56,052 nt of DNA from Fragilariopsis cylindrus CCMP1102 (lineage: Eukaryota > Bacillariophyta > Bacillariophyceae > Bacillariales > Bacillariaceae), in assembly GCA_900095095.1 (NCBI GenBank), contig FMBT01000549.1, forward strand, positions 1 through 56,052, read 5' to 3'. Position numbers and translations under genes: made by a program. Every line of letters starts with the position of its first letter. The first letter of the stretch is position 1. Positions 19,508-33,274 of this stretch are shown one piece after another. The notes beneath the pieces are model-generated. The model ran no database searches and was not told where the DNA came from. It saw only the letters and a program-made list of their open reading frames with translations.

Positions 19508-22242
19508 CTATTTTTTGAATATTTTAAACATTCCGTCGGGACCACGCTCTATTTTCTCTTCTCTACATAGATGTTGCAAGAACATGCCAAGTTGCTGAGG
19601 TGTCTTACTGTACTTTACGTCGGAGCCACCGGAGACGTACATTTTGAGCATCTCATGAATCCGAGTCAGCCCCAATTGTCCCAAGTTCGTCAACATCCCA
19701 ACAATGTAACTCTCGAAAATTTCCATCTCTTCCTCTTCTTGAGCAAAAATAGAAACAGCCTGAGCATCACTTCCGTCCTCATCAATCATTGAGGCTACAG
19801 CGCTATGATCGTTATCACCTTGTAATAAGTGATCGCGTGTCGCTACCTCGTATATGACAGGTGAACCGGGCACAAGCTTGATCACTCTATTGTTGACCCA
19901 GTAGGCAATTTTTTTCTGGAGAATGTGTTCTGCAAGTCCAGTTTCGTTGGATAGTTCTGCTAGCGTCCACTGATCCTTGTCCTCGAAATGTGAAATTATA
20001 GTTGCCAGAAGAGGCAATACAGAGAATTCACGTGTCTCGATTGCCGTTGTCCCGTCTGATTTGATCTCCACGACATCTAATTCAAGTTGTACTGTACCGA
20101 GTTGATTCATCCAGACAAGTCGCCGTGGATTTTTCAGTTGACCGTATTCAGTACTGAATTGGTCGAGTTCAGCTTTGATCCGAGCGTGATGTTTGAATTG
20201 CGCGTTTTGTAATGTCGGCCAGAATATATGCGAGATAATAGCGGCATCTATGATCGGATCAGCTGGCTCTCTTCCATTCATAACTGCTATAGCCCGTTGT
20301 TTAGCCTTAATAGTGTTATGGATATTTGATATGGCACGTTTGCTATCATCGATATCTTTAATCATGATTTCACAGTTGCGCATACTGAGCTCACCAAAAC
20401 GCAATTTGAGTAGCTCCAATGTATGGACTTCTTTGTCAGTATCAAAAGTAAGATTGGAGAGAAGTTTATCGGCTAACATAAGGCGGAATTCATCGACAAA
20501 TAGATCCTTGCTACCGTATATACTAACTAGCATACTAAGAATATCACCGCTAGCACCGGTTCCCGTTACCAAAAAGTTTCCTCGCTCCTTTGAAATTGGC
20601 GGTAAAGGTTGCCAGTCCATGTCGGGTGGCTCTTCTTCGTCATCAGAATCAGCCTGTCCGTGTTCCAATGGACGAGCATCTTGACGCCGAAGTTCCTCGT
20701 ACAGATCGCCACCCACCTCTGCATCTGTGAGAGATGTAATAATACATCGTACGGTATTTTCTCGTTGTCTCAGATATGAACGAACGGGCTCAGCAACCTA
20801 TTTTCAAGTATGAAAAAAAAGACACGACAATGAATAAAAAGATTTAGGTAATATAAACAGTGCGGGCGAAGTACTGCTGTGAATCATCTCGTAATCGATG
20901 GTGAAGTTTTTGTTGCCGTATAGAGAGGGTAGAAAAAAGGATAATTCAAATTCGAATTCAACCACAGCACAAACAAAGTTAGATACGTACCACTTGTAAC
21001 AATCGATCCGATGGATCTATCTCGCGAAATACTTTTATGGTGTTGATATAAACGTCTATAATTTGTGATGTATTAGCCCCTGGATGGTTTAATCTTTTAA
21101 CGAGTGCAATTTTAAGAGCTCTTGCCATAGCCTGATGCATTCTTGTGATTTCCAATACCTTTTTTAATTCTACAACGGCTGTATGAGAATCTGGATACTC
21201 GGCAACCAATTCAAATATCTCCTCCATTCGGACTAAACAAAAGCATTCCGATACGGCAAAATCAAGACGAGACGACCATTTCTCCTGGAGAATGGATGGA
21301 CCAACTAAATCTTCTAACCAAGGTAAAATGACACGTTTCTTGTACTCTTGGCATTGATCATACATGGATTCTTCCTCAAATTCTTTTGATATTGTATTTT
21401 TAACCCAAACCAATATTGTTTGATGAAGGGCTTCTCCCAGTGGTTGTTGCAACATACTATCACTTCTTATCCAACCCAATTGACGGACACTTTCAAATAA
21501 CAACGCTTCGTCTTGTTTCTCTTCCTGATTATCGTCAAGCCCATCAGTTTCTTCTTCTTCTTCTTGTTCAATTATTTGTTGTTGGCGAGTATAAAGGGAA
21601 CGACGAAACCATTTGTAAAACGCTCTAAGAAAGGTAGGATCAGCATGGACCATAATTGCTGATGTCATAGCTTGTCGTCTAGATTCCTTAGGGTCGACCG
21701 AAAATGAGCATGACGGTTCTGATGGATTATTCCCGGTGTTCTACAAGTTAATTAGAAAATAATGATGATGTTCAGTGGGTGAGGAAATTATAGCTAGAGT
21801 TGTTTGTAACGATCTTTGTTTTTGTTTTGTTTTCTTGGTTGCGACCGGTCAAGATGGACATGATTACAATAATATAAATATCTAATTTAAAACCTTCCGA
21901 AACGCTCAGCCCATGGCTCGAGTACCGTTCTCACGAAGGCGCAGCACTGCCGAAGCAGCTATACCGCAAAGATGGACATGATTACAGTTGAAGTAATAAT
22001 TAGACATAGGAGATATTCAGTCCACTACTCACCCATGCATCCAACGCTTTTACTAGACGCTCACATCGTTGGGGAAGACTCAACCAATTCCCTTTAAAAT
22101 CGGAAAAGAATTCTTTTGCCGCCACTGTCGACGGCCGTGTCTTAATGATGTCTTTGTACCTGTTTAAATCATTTTGATTCTGTCTTTCCCTCACAATGGA
22201 GTCTGCACTAAGTGGTCGTCCTCTATTGAAATCGCTTTTCAT
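19508..22242 (-). CDS. APC2: Anaphase-promoting complex subunit 2 (APC2), cullin-like, three exons
   Basis: Exons: 22242-22033, 21740-20991 and 20797-19508, joined in phase 0 (donors GTGAGT and GTACGT); 749 residues. The second junction restores LLQV-VAEPVRSYLRQRENTV, which matches the APC2 family. The cullin homology region includes DLFVDEFRLMLADKLL, LELLKLRFGELSMRNCEIM and a C-terminal winged-helix domain (WTLAELSNETGL, AYWVNNRVIKL) ending KIERGPDGMFKIFKK. APC2 is the scaffold that holds RING subunit APC11 in the ubiquitin ligase driving mitotic exit. A 17-base sequence (agatggacatgattaca) occurs twice in intron 1 (about 21853 and 21971). The gene is divergent from eIF3e. Confidence 0.9.
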
Positions 22243-22725
22243 ATTTATTTCTTACAACATGCACGTCGAAGTCTAGATTTTAGACAACAAAGAATGTTAA
22301 TGAGATTTTGAATTTGTCATTTCCCTGATTTTCATCATCATTTCTTTCAAATTTTCTAGTTGTGTTTTAGGGGATGCAAATGGGTTTAATTCGGGGCAGT
22401 ATGACCCTCTTTCCAAATATAAAGATTAATTTGGATGAAGGCAAGACGTTGAACTCCTACCACGACTTTTTGTGCGGTCGTCGATGAAATTGCTCCAATT
22501 TTTTTTTCCGTCCTAGCAACAATGCAAACATACTTTAACACCGCTTCCAAAGCTTACTGCCGGTAACTCACCTTCCCACCAAGTAATATAGTAACAGCAG
22601 ACTGAGCAATTACTGTACAGCAAGAAGCGGAACAAGTCAAAACGACAACAACAAAAGACACCGACGTACGGCCAATATCAAATAATCAATCATCAAATAT
22701 CAAAAAAAAATCTAAATCAGTAATC
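22243..22725. promoter_or_regulatory. Divergent promoter region (APC2 / eIF3e)
   Basis: 483 bp between the start codons of APC2 (-) and eIF3e (+). AT-rich, with A- and T-runs just upstream of the eIF3e ATG. I see no defined box. Confidence 0.5.
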
Positions 22726-24402
22726 ATGACCGGCGAACAAAAATCAGCAGAAGGAGGACTTGAACAATGGGATTTAACCAACAAAAATTCTGCCTATTTG
22801 GACCGTCATATGATGTTTCCACTTTTGGAATACCTAGATGGTCAAATCAAAGCTGATAAAATCTCATATTCGTCAAAGGATGTTGCTGCTGCTCGTTTGG
22901 CGCTCTTACGACCAACTCATATGGTTGACTACGCTGTCGATACGTACAAATCGGTCCATGGCGAATCTGCTGAAATCCCACAGGAAATGGAAGAACAAAA
23001 GAAACAAGTGTTTAAACAGTTAGAAGAGCTAGAATCTGGTTGCAAACCATTGACCGACCTTTGTAATAACGCAGAAGAGAAGGTTAGTAATAAATACGTT
23101 ACGTTTTGTGTTTTTGTACGTTTTGTGATTTTTATCACTGACCCAATATCTCACATGCATTTTTCTTTCCTATTCTCTTTAAAATATATGTATTTGCGCT
23201 TTTACCAATAGACTAAATTAATATCGGAAGGTCAATGGAGTATTGATGCTCTGTCCCAAAAAGAAGATATGAATATCACACCTGAGGTATTGGAAATCTA
23301 TCGCAAAACGGCGAAATTCCAATTTGATTGCGGTGATTATCAAACAGCAAGGGATATGTTGGAAAACTACATTTCTTTGTTGGCTAAGCCACCGGCACCT
23401 ACGAGTACAAACGATGACGATGAAATGGACGACAACTATAAAAACCAAAACAAACAACAAAACAACGATAAGAATAAAGAAGACATCGGAAATCCGACCA
23501 TGTACTATCTGAAATCAGTTGATTCAAACATTTTGCAAGTGTTGTGGGGAAGATTGGCTTGTGAAATCCTCGTCGAAGGATGGGAGGCCGCTAGTGTCGC
23601 ATTGGATGCTGTAAAAGCAGCTTTAGAATCTCTCGTTTCAAGCAAACGGATGAGTGCAATAGAGGCTCTATCGGAACGAACATGGCTGCTTCATTGGTCT
23701 CTATTTGTCTACTGGAATAATTCTGCCAAAGGTGGTTTGGAACAACTAGTTGAACTGTTCCATACAGAGAGATACAAGCAAGCCATTACAACCAATGCTC
23801 CTCATCTGTTACGGTATCTAACGGCTGCTGTATTGTTGTGCAAACGTCGTATCACAAAAAAGGCTGCGGCAGGATCCAACGCTGAAGCTAGACGTCTAAT
23901 GAAGAATCTTATCAACGTCATGCAAGATTGTGATCATTCCGATCCTATTGTGGAATTCGTTAATTGTCTTTGTGTTAAGTTCGATTTCGAATCTGCTCAA
24001 ACAAAACTTGCAGAATGTGAAAAGGTTTTGGATGCCGACTTCTTCCTCTGTAAGCAGACTGGACTTTTTATGGAAGAAGCACGTGTTTTTGTCTTTGAAA
24101 ACTACTGTCGAATCCACAACAAGATTGATTTGGAAGCGTTGGGGAAGAAATTGGCAATGAACGAAGACGAGGCAGAACGTTGGATTGTTGATTTGATCCG
24201 AAATGCTGATTTGGATGCCAAAATTGATGCTGCGGAGGGTTGTGTCGTCATGGGTGGAAGCGTCCAAAGTGTGTATGAGCAAGTTATGGAACGTACGCGG
24301 GATTTGAATGTAAGAAGTGCAGCTTTGACACAGAATTTGAATAAACTTTTAGGTGAGGCACGAAGAGACAAGGCAAAGAAGGCTCGCGAGGAAGCAGAGT
24401 AA
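22726..24402 (+). CDS. EIF3E: Translation initiation factor eIF3 subunit e (INT6), two exons
   Basis: Exon 1 is 22726-23082, the intron 129 bp (GTTAGT to ATAG), exon 2 23212-24402; 515 residues. The N-terminus SAYLDRHMMFPLLEYLDGQ is the eIF3e signature, followed by RPTHMVDYAVDTYKSVHGE. The PCI domain occupies the C-terminal half, with LFVYWNNSAKGGLEQLVELF and EDEAERWIVDLIRNADLDAK. An Asp/Asn/Lys-rich insert (about residues 183-210) is not found in animal eIF3e, which is about 70 residues shorter. The subunit is part of the octameric eIF3 core. The 3' flank has overlapping AATAAA signals near 24473. Confidence 0.94.
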
Positions 24403-24857
24403 CTAATACGTCATATCATAACATTGTCACCCACGGTAGTACACAGTAAGCACGCCGTCAACAGGAGCAGAATAAATAAATAAATTATAAGCTCATTACA
24501 ACAGCTGCGAATAGTGTACTTTTTTATTATCTGTATATTTGGCACGATAATCTGCTGCTAGCTTTATATTGTTCAATTGATGACTACTTCCTGTGTGTAC
24601 TCTTAGATCTGTGAGTAATAAAGTAGTTGAATACACCTATAAGCATGTATGCATTTATCAGGGTGAAAGTGGTATCATTTTATATTGATTAACTTGTTCA
24701 TGGTGTTACTGATACTAGCAGTCCCAAATATATCCTTTCGGTACACTATAATATACATAACCAAAATAGAGCAAGGCTGAGAAGCTACTCACTCTGATAA
24801 TGACAGCAACAAACACCCCATGCAATCACTGAACTATTGATCTGATCAAAGATAAAC
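24403..24857. other. Intergenic, 3' of eIF3e, up to element B
   Basis: 455 bp of AT-rich sequence with a polyadenylation-type AATAAATAAATAAA at about 24473-24486. It ends with the left TSD (taaac, 24853-24857). No further gene is visible. Confidence 0.55.
24853..24857. repeat. Target-site duplication of element B (taaac), left copy
   Basis: taaac at 24853-24857 is repeated at 44879-44883 outside the right LTR, 20 kb away. This proves that the two 816-bp repeats bound one insertion. Confidence 0.9.
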
Positions 24858-25673
24858 TGATATGTTTCACAAACAATCGATGATTGTTGAAACGGGTTCA
24901 GTATCAAATAGGATTTGATAATCAGACAATCTTACTCTTCGGTCTTGTAAGATTCTGTTATGACGGTAAGAAAAGATACTCTCGATTCTTATAGACTGGT
25001 TGCGATGTTCTACCAGGATACTCTCCCTTTTAGAATGCTGAAAGTCCTTCCGAACAATGTTCACTCTGTAAATGTAGATATTTCTATTATCTTTCCAGAC
25101 AACGATATGTTCAAACGCAAAAGTTGTTATTAACACACTTGTTTAATTAGTCTATGGTTATTACAATTTCTCAACAATAAAAGACAGTAATTGTTCATTT
25201 CTCGTAATCGAGGTAATTCTGCTCTTTTCTTCGTATTTTAGTATTGCGGTTTCCAGTAACCCTGCATACAACTTTCTGTTCCTAACTCACTTCGCCTTAA
25301 TGCATATATATCGCATTATCGGTTCAAAGGTGGACATCGACATCTGTTCGACTTCCATATGTATAACACTCTTCATAATCGTGTTCTATGTATTCGGACA
25401 CTCTCCCTAATCGTGTTCCGGTTTGTATAAATATACCTAAGCACTTCTCTTATTTGCGCTCGGTTCCAATTGCTTCGACAACTGCTTCGACAAGGTCACT
25501 TCAACTCAAAACGATACGATTTTGGCTTTTAGCTAACTTTCGGTTCTCTTTTATCTCAATAATGCATACACGTGCATTCTCACTCACTAATCTCATCGCG
25601 TTCTTATTTCTACTCCGCGGGGCTTATGTACGACATATGACTCCTACGCTTGAGTACTATGTATAATTTAACA
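24858..25673 (-). repeat. 3' LTR of element B
   Basis: 816 bp, matching 44063-44878 with two substitutions seen. The coding strand starts TGTTAAATTATAC; its TTAA provides the pol stop codon at 25668-25670. Confidence 0.95.
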
Positions 25674-27466
25674 CTCCCCATTGATCGTAACGATTTCATC
25701 TAACTCTGATTGAGTAATGTATCGATCGACTTCTAATGTATCATCAAAATACAGCGCGGCCGTGTTACCTCCAAAATGAAAGATTGGACGGATCAACTCG
25801 TAAGTACTTTGGTAACCCCAATGTTTCGTAAGTATATCCACGATATTACTTTCCGATTTGATATGTTGCAGATTAATGAAACCACTTGCAATTAAGCTTC
25901 TAACAAAGTGAAATGACAGAATGTTATGTCGTTTATGTAACTTTGCGTCAGGTATGGTTGCACTATTAATCATAGCATCATTGTCTCCCCATGCGTAGTC
26001 TTCCTCACCCACTGGTACTCCAAGGTATCGTAGATACTGTCGGTGATCAATGATCTGTTCGAAACAAGTTCGGCATGCTAGGAATTCAGATCCGTATGTT
26101 GCAGTCTCTGTAGTAGATTGTTTCTTGGAATACCAATCGACTGGAGTCTTGTTGTAGAAATGAACTACGCCTGTAACTGCCTTTCCGGAGAGTACGTCAT
26201 GCATTAGATTTGCATCGAAGTAATGGGTCAAAACGATTCGTTTTCCCAGTGGAGGCGGTGCATCTTTAGGGATGTCTTCAGTTGGGTTTCCATATACGGA
26301 ATGGCTCCAATCGTAAGGTGGCATTGGTGGAGTACCGGAATAATCTGGTTCATCAACTCGAAAGCGTAGTTTGAAATGCCTGAACTTGCATAAGAATCCG
26401 TAGATACGTTTGATTCTTTCAAGATGTCCTTTTCTTGGTTGAGCCCTGAAACTTGATAAGGTCATTACTGCCGATTGAATATCCCATCGTCCTATAGAGA
26501 TTGCCCATTGCATAGCTCCTATTAATGATTGATATATCTCAATTCCGTCTTGGTCAAGGAATGCGGTTGTATCAAGCTCTGGATGGTCTCCTTTTACTAA
26601 CGGCGATCTGTACTTCTGTTTAGGCAATTCCTTGAAGACTTGCTTGTAGGCATCTTCCATCTTATCGACGTACCGACCTGGGTTCATACATAGAACTCCA
26701 TCAGAGTCTCTTTCAAATCCACATCCTAAGTGGAAGTTAACTTCTCCTGAACCTTTCAGTTTGAAGTTGTACGGTGCTGACGACAGCTGCTCGAGGAACT
26801 CTAACGGGTTCTCCATAATAATGCATAGGTCATCGACATATGTGGCCACATATTCGTACACATCTCTTGTGGGACATTTTCTCATGAAAATACTTGACTC
26901 GGCTTTAGATGGAAAGAATCCTAGGTCTCGTAGACAGTCAGATAGCAAAATGTTGAAAGCTTTTCCGCTAAGTCGTAGTCCGTAAAGAGCCTTATCGATG
27001 ATAAGAAGGTTTCCTTGTAGCTCCCCAAATTCTGGCCCTGCTTTGATACATACCTTTTCTGTGGTCTTTGCTTCAAGATAAGCATTTCCAATATCAGTAG
27101 CCCATGGAGTCATGTTGTTCAGCTCTCCTAAGAATATGCATGTACGTAAGCCACGTAATGAAACAACACCTGAGTAAACAGATTCAAGAGGTACATCCGT
27201 TAGATTACCATTAGCTACAACTCGAGCCTTGTGTCTGCCATCGTGTTTCACATCAAAGATAGTATGAACCTGAATCTTTCGATATCCTTCTGGTATCTTT
27301 GCTTCGTTGAATTTACCCTTATTCTTGAATACTGCATAGTCGGTTAGTTGCGCATGTTCCAGTACATTTGCTTCTTGCCATTTATGGTTTCCGTTCCTTT
27401 CGTCAAATTCAAGGGCTTCCTTGTAATTGCGTGGTATAGAGAATCCATACTTGTACTTGGAGTAAC
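25668..27466 (-). pseudogene. Element B Pol fragment: RT and RNase H
   Basis: Open frame continuing the frame-shifted middle part. From about 27466 it encodes YKYGFSIPRNYKEALEFDE, the start of the RT region, then KHDGRHKARVVANGNLTD, WATDIGNAYLEAKT, the catalytic YVATYVDDLCII, and RNase H with HYFDANLMH, TTETATYGSEF and WGDNDAM. The upstream frame enters one base out of register near 27466 (CCAAGTACAAG, where one more base would restore PKYKYGF). The stop codon is supplied by the LTR. Confidence 0.88.
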
Positions 27467-28807
27467 ACGGAAGGAACGTAGCTTGGCTTGTTTCACAAGT
27501 CGTTGAATATGCTGATCTCGGTTAGCAATTCTTTTAAAGCGTTTCCATCCCTCTAACTCAAGTAGGTCGTGTTTCTTGGCATATATAGCAAGATCAACTG
27601 GGATATCCTTAGCAAGGAAGTCCAATGGTTCAACCGAAACTGCTCCAGTTTCCCAAGCCGTCTTGACATTATAGTCACTCCCCATTCTTTCCTTGTGTCC
27701 CACAGGAGTATGCACGTGTCCTAATATAGTACGAAACTTCCAATGATGTCCGTCTTCATTGTTTTCTTCTCTTTCGATGTAATCTAGGATCTCGTTGTAA
27801 GACATGATATCTTCTTGGGAACTGTGATCATAGTTAAGCTTGAACCTGATTAGATCTTGATTCTTCTCTACTTCGCCGTCGAAGTTCTTGATAAGTTCTA
27901 CAACTCGTGCTCGATTAACTTCACCTCTCTCGTCTGGTTTGGTTAGAAATACTCTTCCTACTAGGTCACTTGGTGGAGGTGCTATTATTACCATCGGTTT
28001 GCCGTCTTCTCCGATTACCGCGTTACCATTTTCGTCTTCGAGAGGAAACTCAAATTCTTGCCATATAGGATTTTCATTCTCCCCATTTTCTCGTAGATAG
28101 ACAAATTGATCTTCTTGTTCGGTGATATGCGTATCACGATTTTTCAGAACCTGTTGACGGGTTAGAGGCGATGGCCGTGGGTTGGTGGGATGGTTGATAT
28201 CCGTAACATGTTCTTGGTGGCGACTAGTTGATAACGGAAGGTCTTGTTCAGGTTGTACTTCGTTTGTCATGAGTGCATTCATAGCATGAATGTTCATATC
28301 TCGCAAACGTTTACTACTACGTGTTCCTTTTCCTCTACTTGGATCTTTTGGATGTAAGTCGCGTAATTTCTTAGGTTTTACATGTTTCGACTTGGTAGTA
28401 GATGAACGTTTGGGTAGCGACGATTTAACGGGGACAACAGGAGGTGCTGTGTTAAAATGACCAGTTTGCTGTTCATTTGAATCAAAAAAGTAGTCATCCG
28501 CTTCTTCTTGTAGTTGATGAGCTTTAGCTTTTGCTTTTACTTTCAGTTCCTCTTGTAGTTGGTCGTCGATGTTCTTTAATATTGCTGTAGTATCAAAATT
28601 GTTAAAAGTATTTCCCGAGGTTACTTCTTTTAACTTGATATTTGCAATTTCTTCTGCTGGAGAAATGATATCTTCTACGTTGAGTAGGTTATCATCAATC
28701 GTGATTGGATCTTCGCGTAGATTCTTCATCGTAGTGTCCCGTGCAGTACGTATGGCAGATCGGCAAATTTCTTCTCCAGTATCATCTGTAATGATTTTGT
28801 AGGTCAT
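27344..28807 (-). pseudogene. Element B Pol fragment: integrase C-terminal and linker region
   Basis: 487 codons in the same frame as the gag-protease-integrase ORF, separated from it only by the TAA at 28853-28855. Reading through that stop gives GKSK-stop-CRGHWVGVSEHIGNK, a usual integrase C-terminal segment. A charged linker follows, then the pre-RT region. The last ~40 codons before the stop at 27344 are out of frame, because the true coding frame shifts near 27466. Confidence 0.85.
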
Positions 28808-28852
28808 CTTGTTTCCAATGTGTTCTGATACTCCTACCCAATGGCCTCTGCA

Positions 28853-31800
28853 TTATTTTGATTTTCCTGGAAACTTTCGTTCTTTTTCATCGAGAAGAAA
28901 ATAAACAGGTTCCCAAAAATAAAAGTACAGCAGAGGACTAATATCGGTCATTTGGAATGTCGCGATTTGCAAAGGACTTTTGGTTCCATCTCCGAGCATA
29001 GGATCAACACAATGATTGAGGCAGAAGATGACATACGATAATGCTAGAAACCAAATGTAAGGAGGGCAGCCGCTGCGATCCATGACTCGGTTAGTGTACC
29101 GCTTGACAGTTTGCCATCGATTTTCAGCGTAATTTTGATGCTGATATTTCGATTCACACTGCCACTGGGAAATACATATATCTCGGAGATATCGTGAGTT
29201 TTTCCAACCGCGGTACATAGGAGCATTATCTGCTTCTAATCCTGTAGGACATCCTCGGTAACGGACTCGATCTTGTAGGCTTTCTAGAAACTCTTCAGAA
29301 GAACCATTTTTAACCTTGTATGCATCAGTCAGTTTTGACTTTTTACCAACGAAGATATGAGCACATTTTTCACCACTATTTATAGCAGGTGTATTTGAAT
29401 AGATCATGTCAGTTGCATCAGCTTCGTCTGGACGTTTGAGGTTTGCAGAAGGATTAGGTGACTTGAACATCTTGTGCAGGTTCGTAGATGGAGGCAGCTT
29501 CATATTTTGTGTTGTATTCTTAAAGGTATTTCTAATAATATCTGCCGGTAGATGTGCAAAATATTTCCGTTTGGATTCGTAGTCAATCGGTGTAGGTACC
29601 GAATATCTTGGCTTGAGAGGCGTCATTACAGAAGCTATATTGTTAGCGTTGATGTCATATTGTTCACAGGAATCAATGATGCCTTGATAAATAAGACGTT
29701 GAGTGACTTCGTTTGATAGAAAGTCTTCCCAGTACTCGTGCTCCGTAGGTCGAGGCGTTGACATGTCATCTAGATACGCTGTGTCGGATACAGTGTCAAC
29801 AAAGATGTTAGGATCATGAAGTACTTCAGTGGAGTCATAAAATATTTGATCGTTCAAATCTTCGATATTATTATCCTCAATAATGTCGGTGCAAGTCGAA
29901 TTACGTTCTGCCGGAAAGAATTTTATACCGTCTACCATTGTAGATGATTCCTCATTATTGCCCATGTTATCAATAATTGGGATTGGTAAATCATTAGCTT
30001 TAGAAGCAGATGTTTTCTTGTCAGTCAGTTCTTGTTTAGAGGACGCAGCTTTGAGTCGTTTTTCTTTGATTCGAATACGACGTTTGAGCTTACTTTTCCT
30101 AAGTCGAGGACATTCAATTTTCTCCCCATTGGAGTCATCGATTGGAACATTCCATTCAATTGAGGTAGATGGTTTGATATGTTCCACAACACTATCATCA
30201 TCACTTGAGGAATCTTCTTCTCGAGCTCGATCTTGTAAACCAGGCATAGTACCAACACTGTCATCATCTTCAGGTTCAATCTCAACGGTTTTATTTACAC
30301 GCTTTTGTAAATATTCGTAGTTAGTTCTTCCATATTCATCATAGAAGTTATCGATGGCTTCTTTAGGAATAGGAGGAAATGTTCGTATCATTTCTTCTGA
30401 TGTACGGTTATCATCATTAAGATTGGGATCCCATTGAGAAGGTGAAGTAAATTGTACTTGTGGAAGGTTCATATCAGCGTCGGTGGGATACGTTTGACGG
30501 ATGTATGGTAATCCTGCTCGAATAGTTAGAGGTAGTTGATACCCATCTGCTGTATCGATGCGTTGAAGACCGCCATAGGCTGTCGCTGTATCACCAACTA
30601 GGTTGTGATGCGCTTGAAATTGGCATTTTGAATGGATGGATCGTCTTTGTTCGGGTACATGAGCATATTGATGGAATATTGCTAGAACACGTCCGAATCG
30701 AGTTTCGATCACAGCGCAAAAGGTACCGAGTTTCTTGCCCGTCATTTGATGATCACCTGCAATGCCAATATTAACACGTCGTCCGTCCGAGTTGTATGAC
30801 ATAACTCTCATATCGCTGCCTGCGATTCCACCATTAGCGTCTCCGTCCATTAATGCAAGCGGTTCATCAAAGAATTTGGTTGCATTGACGGATATGACAT
30901 AGTTATCTTCGATGGAAACTGTTTGCGAAGAATCGACTTGATCGAATCGGTGACGGATTACTGCCATAGAGGCTGTATACGTGAGATGTCCAGTGATATT
31001 TCCATCTTTTCCGATTAATGGTGTAGATCTATTGGACAGCATTCTTCGTGGATCAGCAATTGGTAGATCGGTCTTCTTTGGAAGATCTTTCTTCTTGAGG
31101 ATTCCATTGGGGCGACGTCTTGCTGCATTTGCAACTAGCTCGGTAGCTTCAATAACAGATTGATCGTCATTGTCATCAGCGTCGTATCCGTACGTAGCTT
31201 CTGAATATGCAGATGTATCTGTTTCGTAGCCTTCAGACTGACCCATGTAAACAGCTAATTCACTATTCTTCTTAGCACCTTGCTTAGGAGATTTGTTGTT
31301 ATTCTGTTTAAGAATCTGCTTCTTGATATCCGTTGGCTCCTTGCTCCATGCAATGCGAAATTCCCTAGAACACTTGCTGTAGATTGCTTGGTCGATATCA
31401 GCTTCTGGATCTCGAGGACGAGGTGGCGGACGGTTGCGTTGATAAGCGGCGAAGGCGAGTACCGTTTGTTCATTGCTCATAGTTTCACCAGAAATGGACA
31501 TATTTGCAATGAAATCACTAGTACCATCGTCTTCTCCGTCGATAACGCCGTTGTCATTATCATTGTAAAATGATTCAGCTTGATGCGCATGGCGAGTTGG
31601 CCGTTTGAATGGAGTGTTCAAATCGTGTACCTTTGATTGTTGCATTAGGAACTTTAGGTATTCCGTATATGAAACAGCAGTAGGTGCACCAGGTAACGCA
31701 TTGGCTCTCTTTGCTTCTGTCTTTTGTACCCAACTATTGGATAGAGCGACATCAGGATTAGTGGCTTTTTGAAGAAGCATAATCTTAAAATCTTTGTCGA

Positions 31801-33274
31801 GAGGCTTTCTTGCGATCTTGTCATACTTGTCAGCACATTCTTGGAACGAAATGAGAAATTCGTATCTTGTATCGAACTTAGTAATCGTTAAAGACATTAT
31901 CTTATTCATCAAGATATGTGTACCTTGCATTGCAGAATCAGATGACGTCTGATGTTCCTCATGCTTTTTCCATACATAAAGTGAATCTTCTGGATGTGTG
32001 GTTAGTAAACCTTTACCTTCGGGATTCTGAAGAACTGCAGCTAGGATCTGTTCGAAATAGTTTAGCTGAAGTTCGGCTAAAATTGTATCGGATCCTGGAC
32101 TGCAATTCTTAGCAATTGTCCAATTAGGTGCTGCTACCCGCCATAATCGATCAGCCTTCAATTGCCGTTTCATCTTGATAAACCATTCTCCGTAACCTAC
32201 ATCATCCTTGATATGTGGATATTTAGCAATATCTCTTGGGCTTCTATTCCAGCTAACCAGCAATGCATCTTGGTCCTTTTCTAATTGGCTTTTAGGTAAA
32301 AAGATAGTACCAGCTGAGCTACCACTCGTTCCTGAAGATGAGGTTACTGACGCTGCATTCGAGAGTGTGATAAGCCAGGCAGGATATCCAGTTCTACACC
32401 ATGTAGAGTAATCAGCGGCAACCCATGCTGTTGGATTACGTCTCTCAACATCAGATCCATCACTTTCACGAAATGCGCAGTAGGCAACAGCACGCTTGAT
32501 CTTCTTCCTGTCTGTCGAATTACATGGCTCTGCTTTAATCGTATTAGAAATACCATCTACCGTATCGTATTGAAGAGTGTCTGTGTCAATTTCATCTAAT
32601 ACACAGAAATCTTCAAAGGAACGACATCCTTGACGGTGAAGTGCTAACGAGACATAATCCGTGAGCTTAAGTGACATGATATCTACTAACAGATGTTCTA
32701 GATCTTTTTGAACTATAGCAGTTGTCGCTACCGTAGGTGTTGTTCGAGTGGACGGCATTGTAGTCTTAGAAGGATCGTCAGGTGGATCGGATGGGTCTTG
32801 AGGATCTGAAGGATCAGGTGGACTTGTTCCTTTGTCGTTATCGTCGTTTCTTTCGATACTCTCTTCTGGGTCGTTTGTTGTTTCTTTCGAGACAATAGAT
32901 TTGATCTGATGTCCTGCTAGATATGAATCCAAGCTGGGTATAGCAGAATCTGTTGAATCGCCGGAACTAGAGCCGCTTAGAGCGCTGTTGTTATGATCTA
33001 GTTTCGCTTCAGGTTCTGCTTCTCCTCTCGTCGATAGATATTGCTGCTTTCTCTTGAGTGGTTTCGCGGACCTTGGAGAGGTAGTACTTTGACGCAAAGG
33101 TGTCAGTAGACTTGGATCTTCTCTTGGAGGAGTAGAGCTGTCGAGCGACGCTTCGGGTATTGGCGATAGGCTGGCTGCCGACAAGTAAGAATAAGATGGA
33201 CTATCGCTATTATCACTTCCTGCGCTGGGTAGTGGATTATTAGCTGTTCCTTCTTTTTCTTCTTCTTGATTCAT
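28853..33274 (-). pseudogene. Element B Gag-protease-integrase ORF, ended by a premature stop
   Basis: 1473 codons from the ATG at 33274. The N-terminal ~190 residues are Ser/Pro/Asp-rich; the Gag region spans about 190-560. The protease position (~810) reads ALMDGDANGGIAGSDMRV, aligned with the DSG/DGG-ANGG motif of this Copia group but with Gly and Asp after the catalytic Asp. The integrase core has DATDMIYSN, the second Asp in LEADNAPMYRG (~1350) and Glu in NYAENRWQTVKR (~1381). The ORF stops at TAA 28853-28855 in mid integrase. Because RT and RNase H lie beyond a stop and a frameshift, this copy cannot make a complete Pol. Confidence 0.88.

Noticed and set aside
24867-25136. 90-codon ORF on the minus strand, repeated at 44072-44341
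   Set aside because: It lies wholly inside the 816-bp LTRs of element B, has a non-ATG start and no recognisable domain; it is repeated only because the LTR is.
25388-25666. 92-codon plus-strand ORF, repeated at 44593-44871
   Set aside because: Antisense within the LTR of element B; the one residue difference reflects an LTR substitution. No coding evidence.
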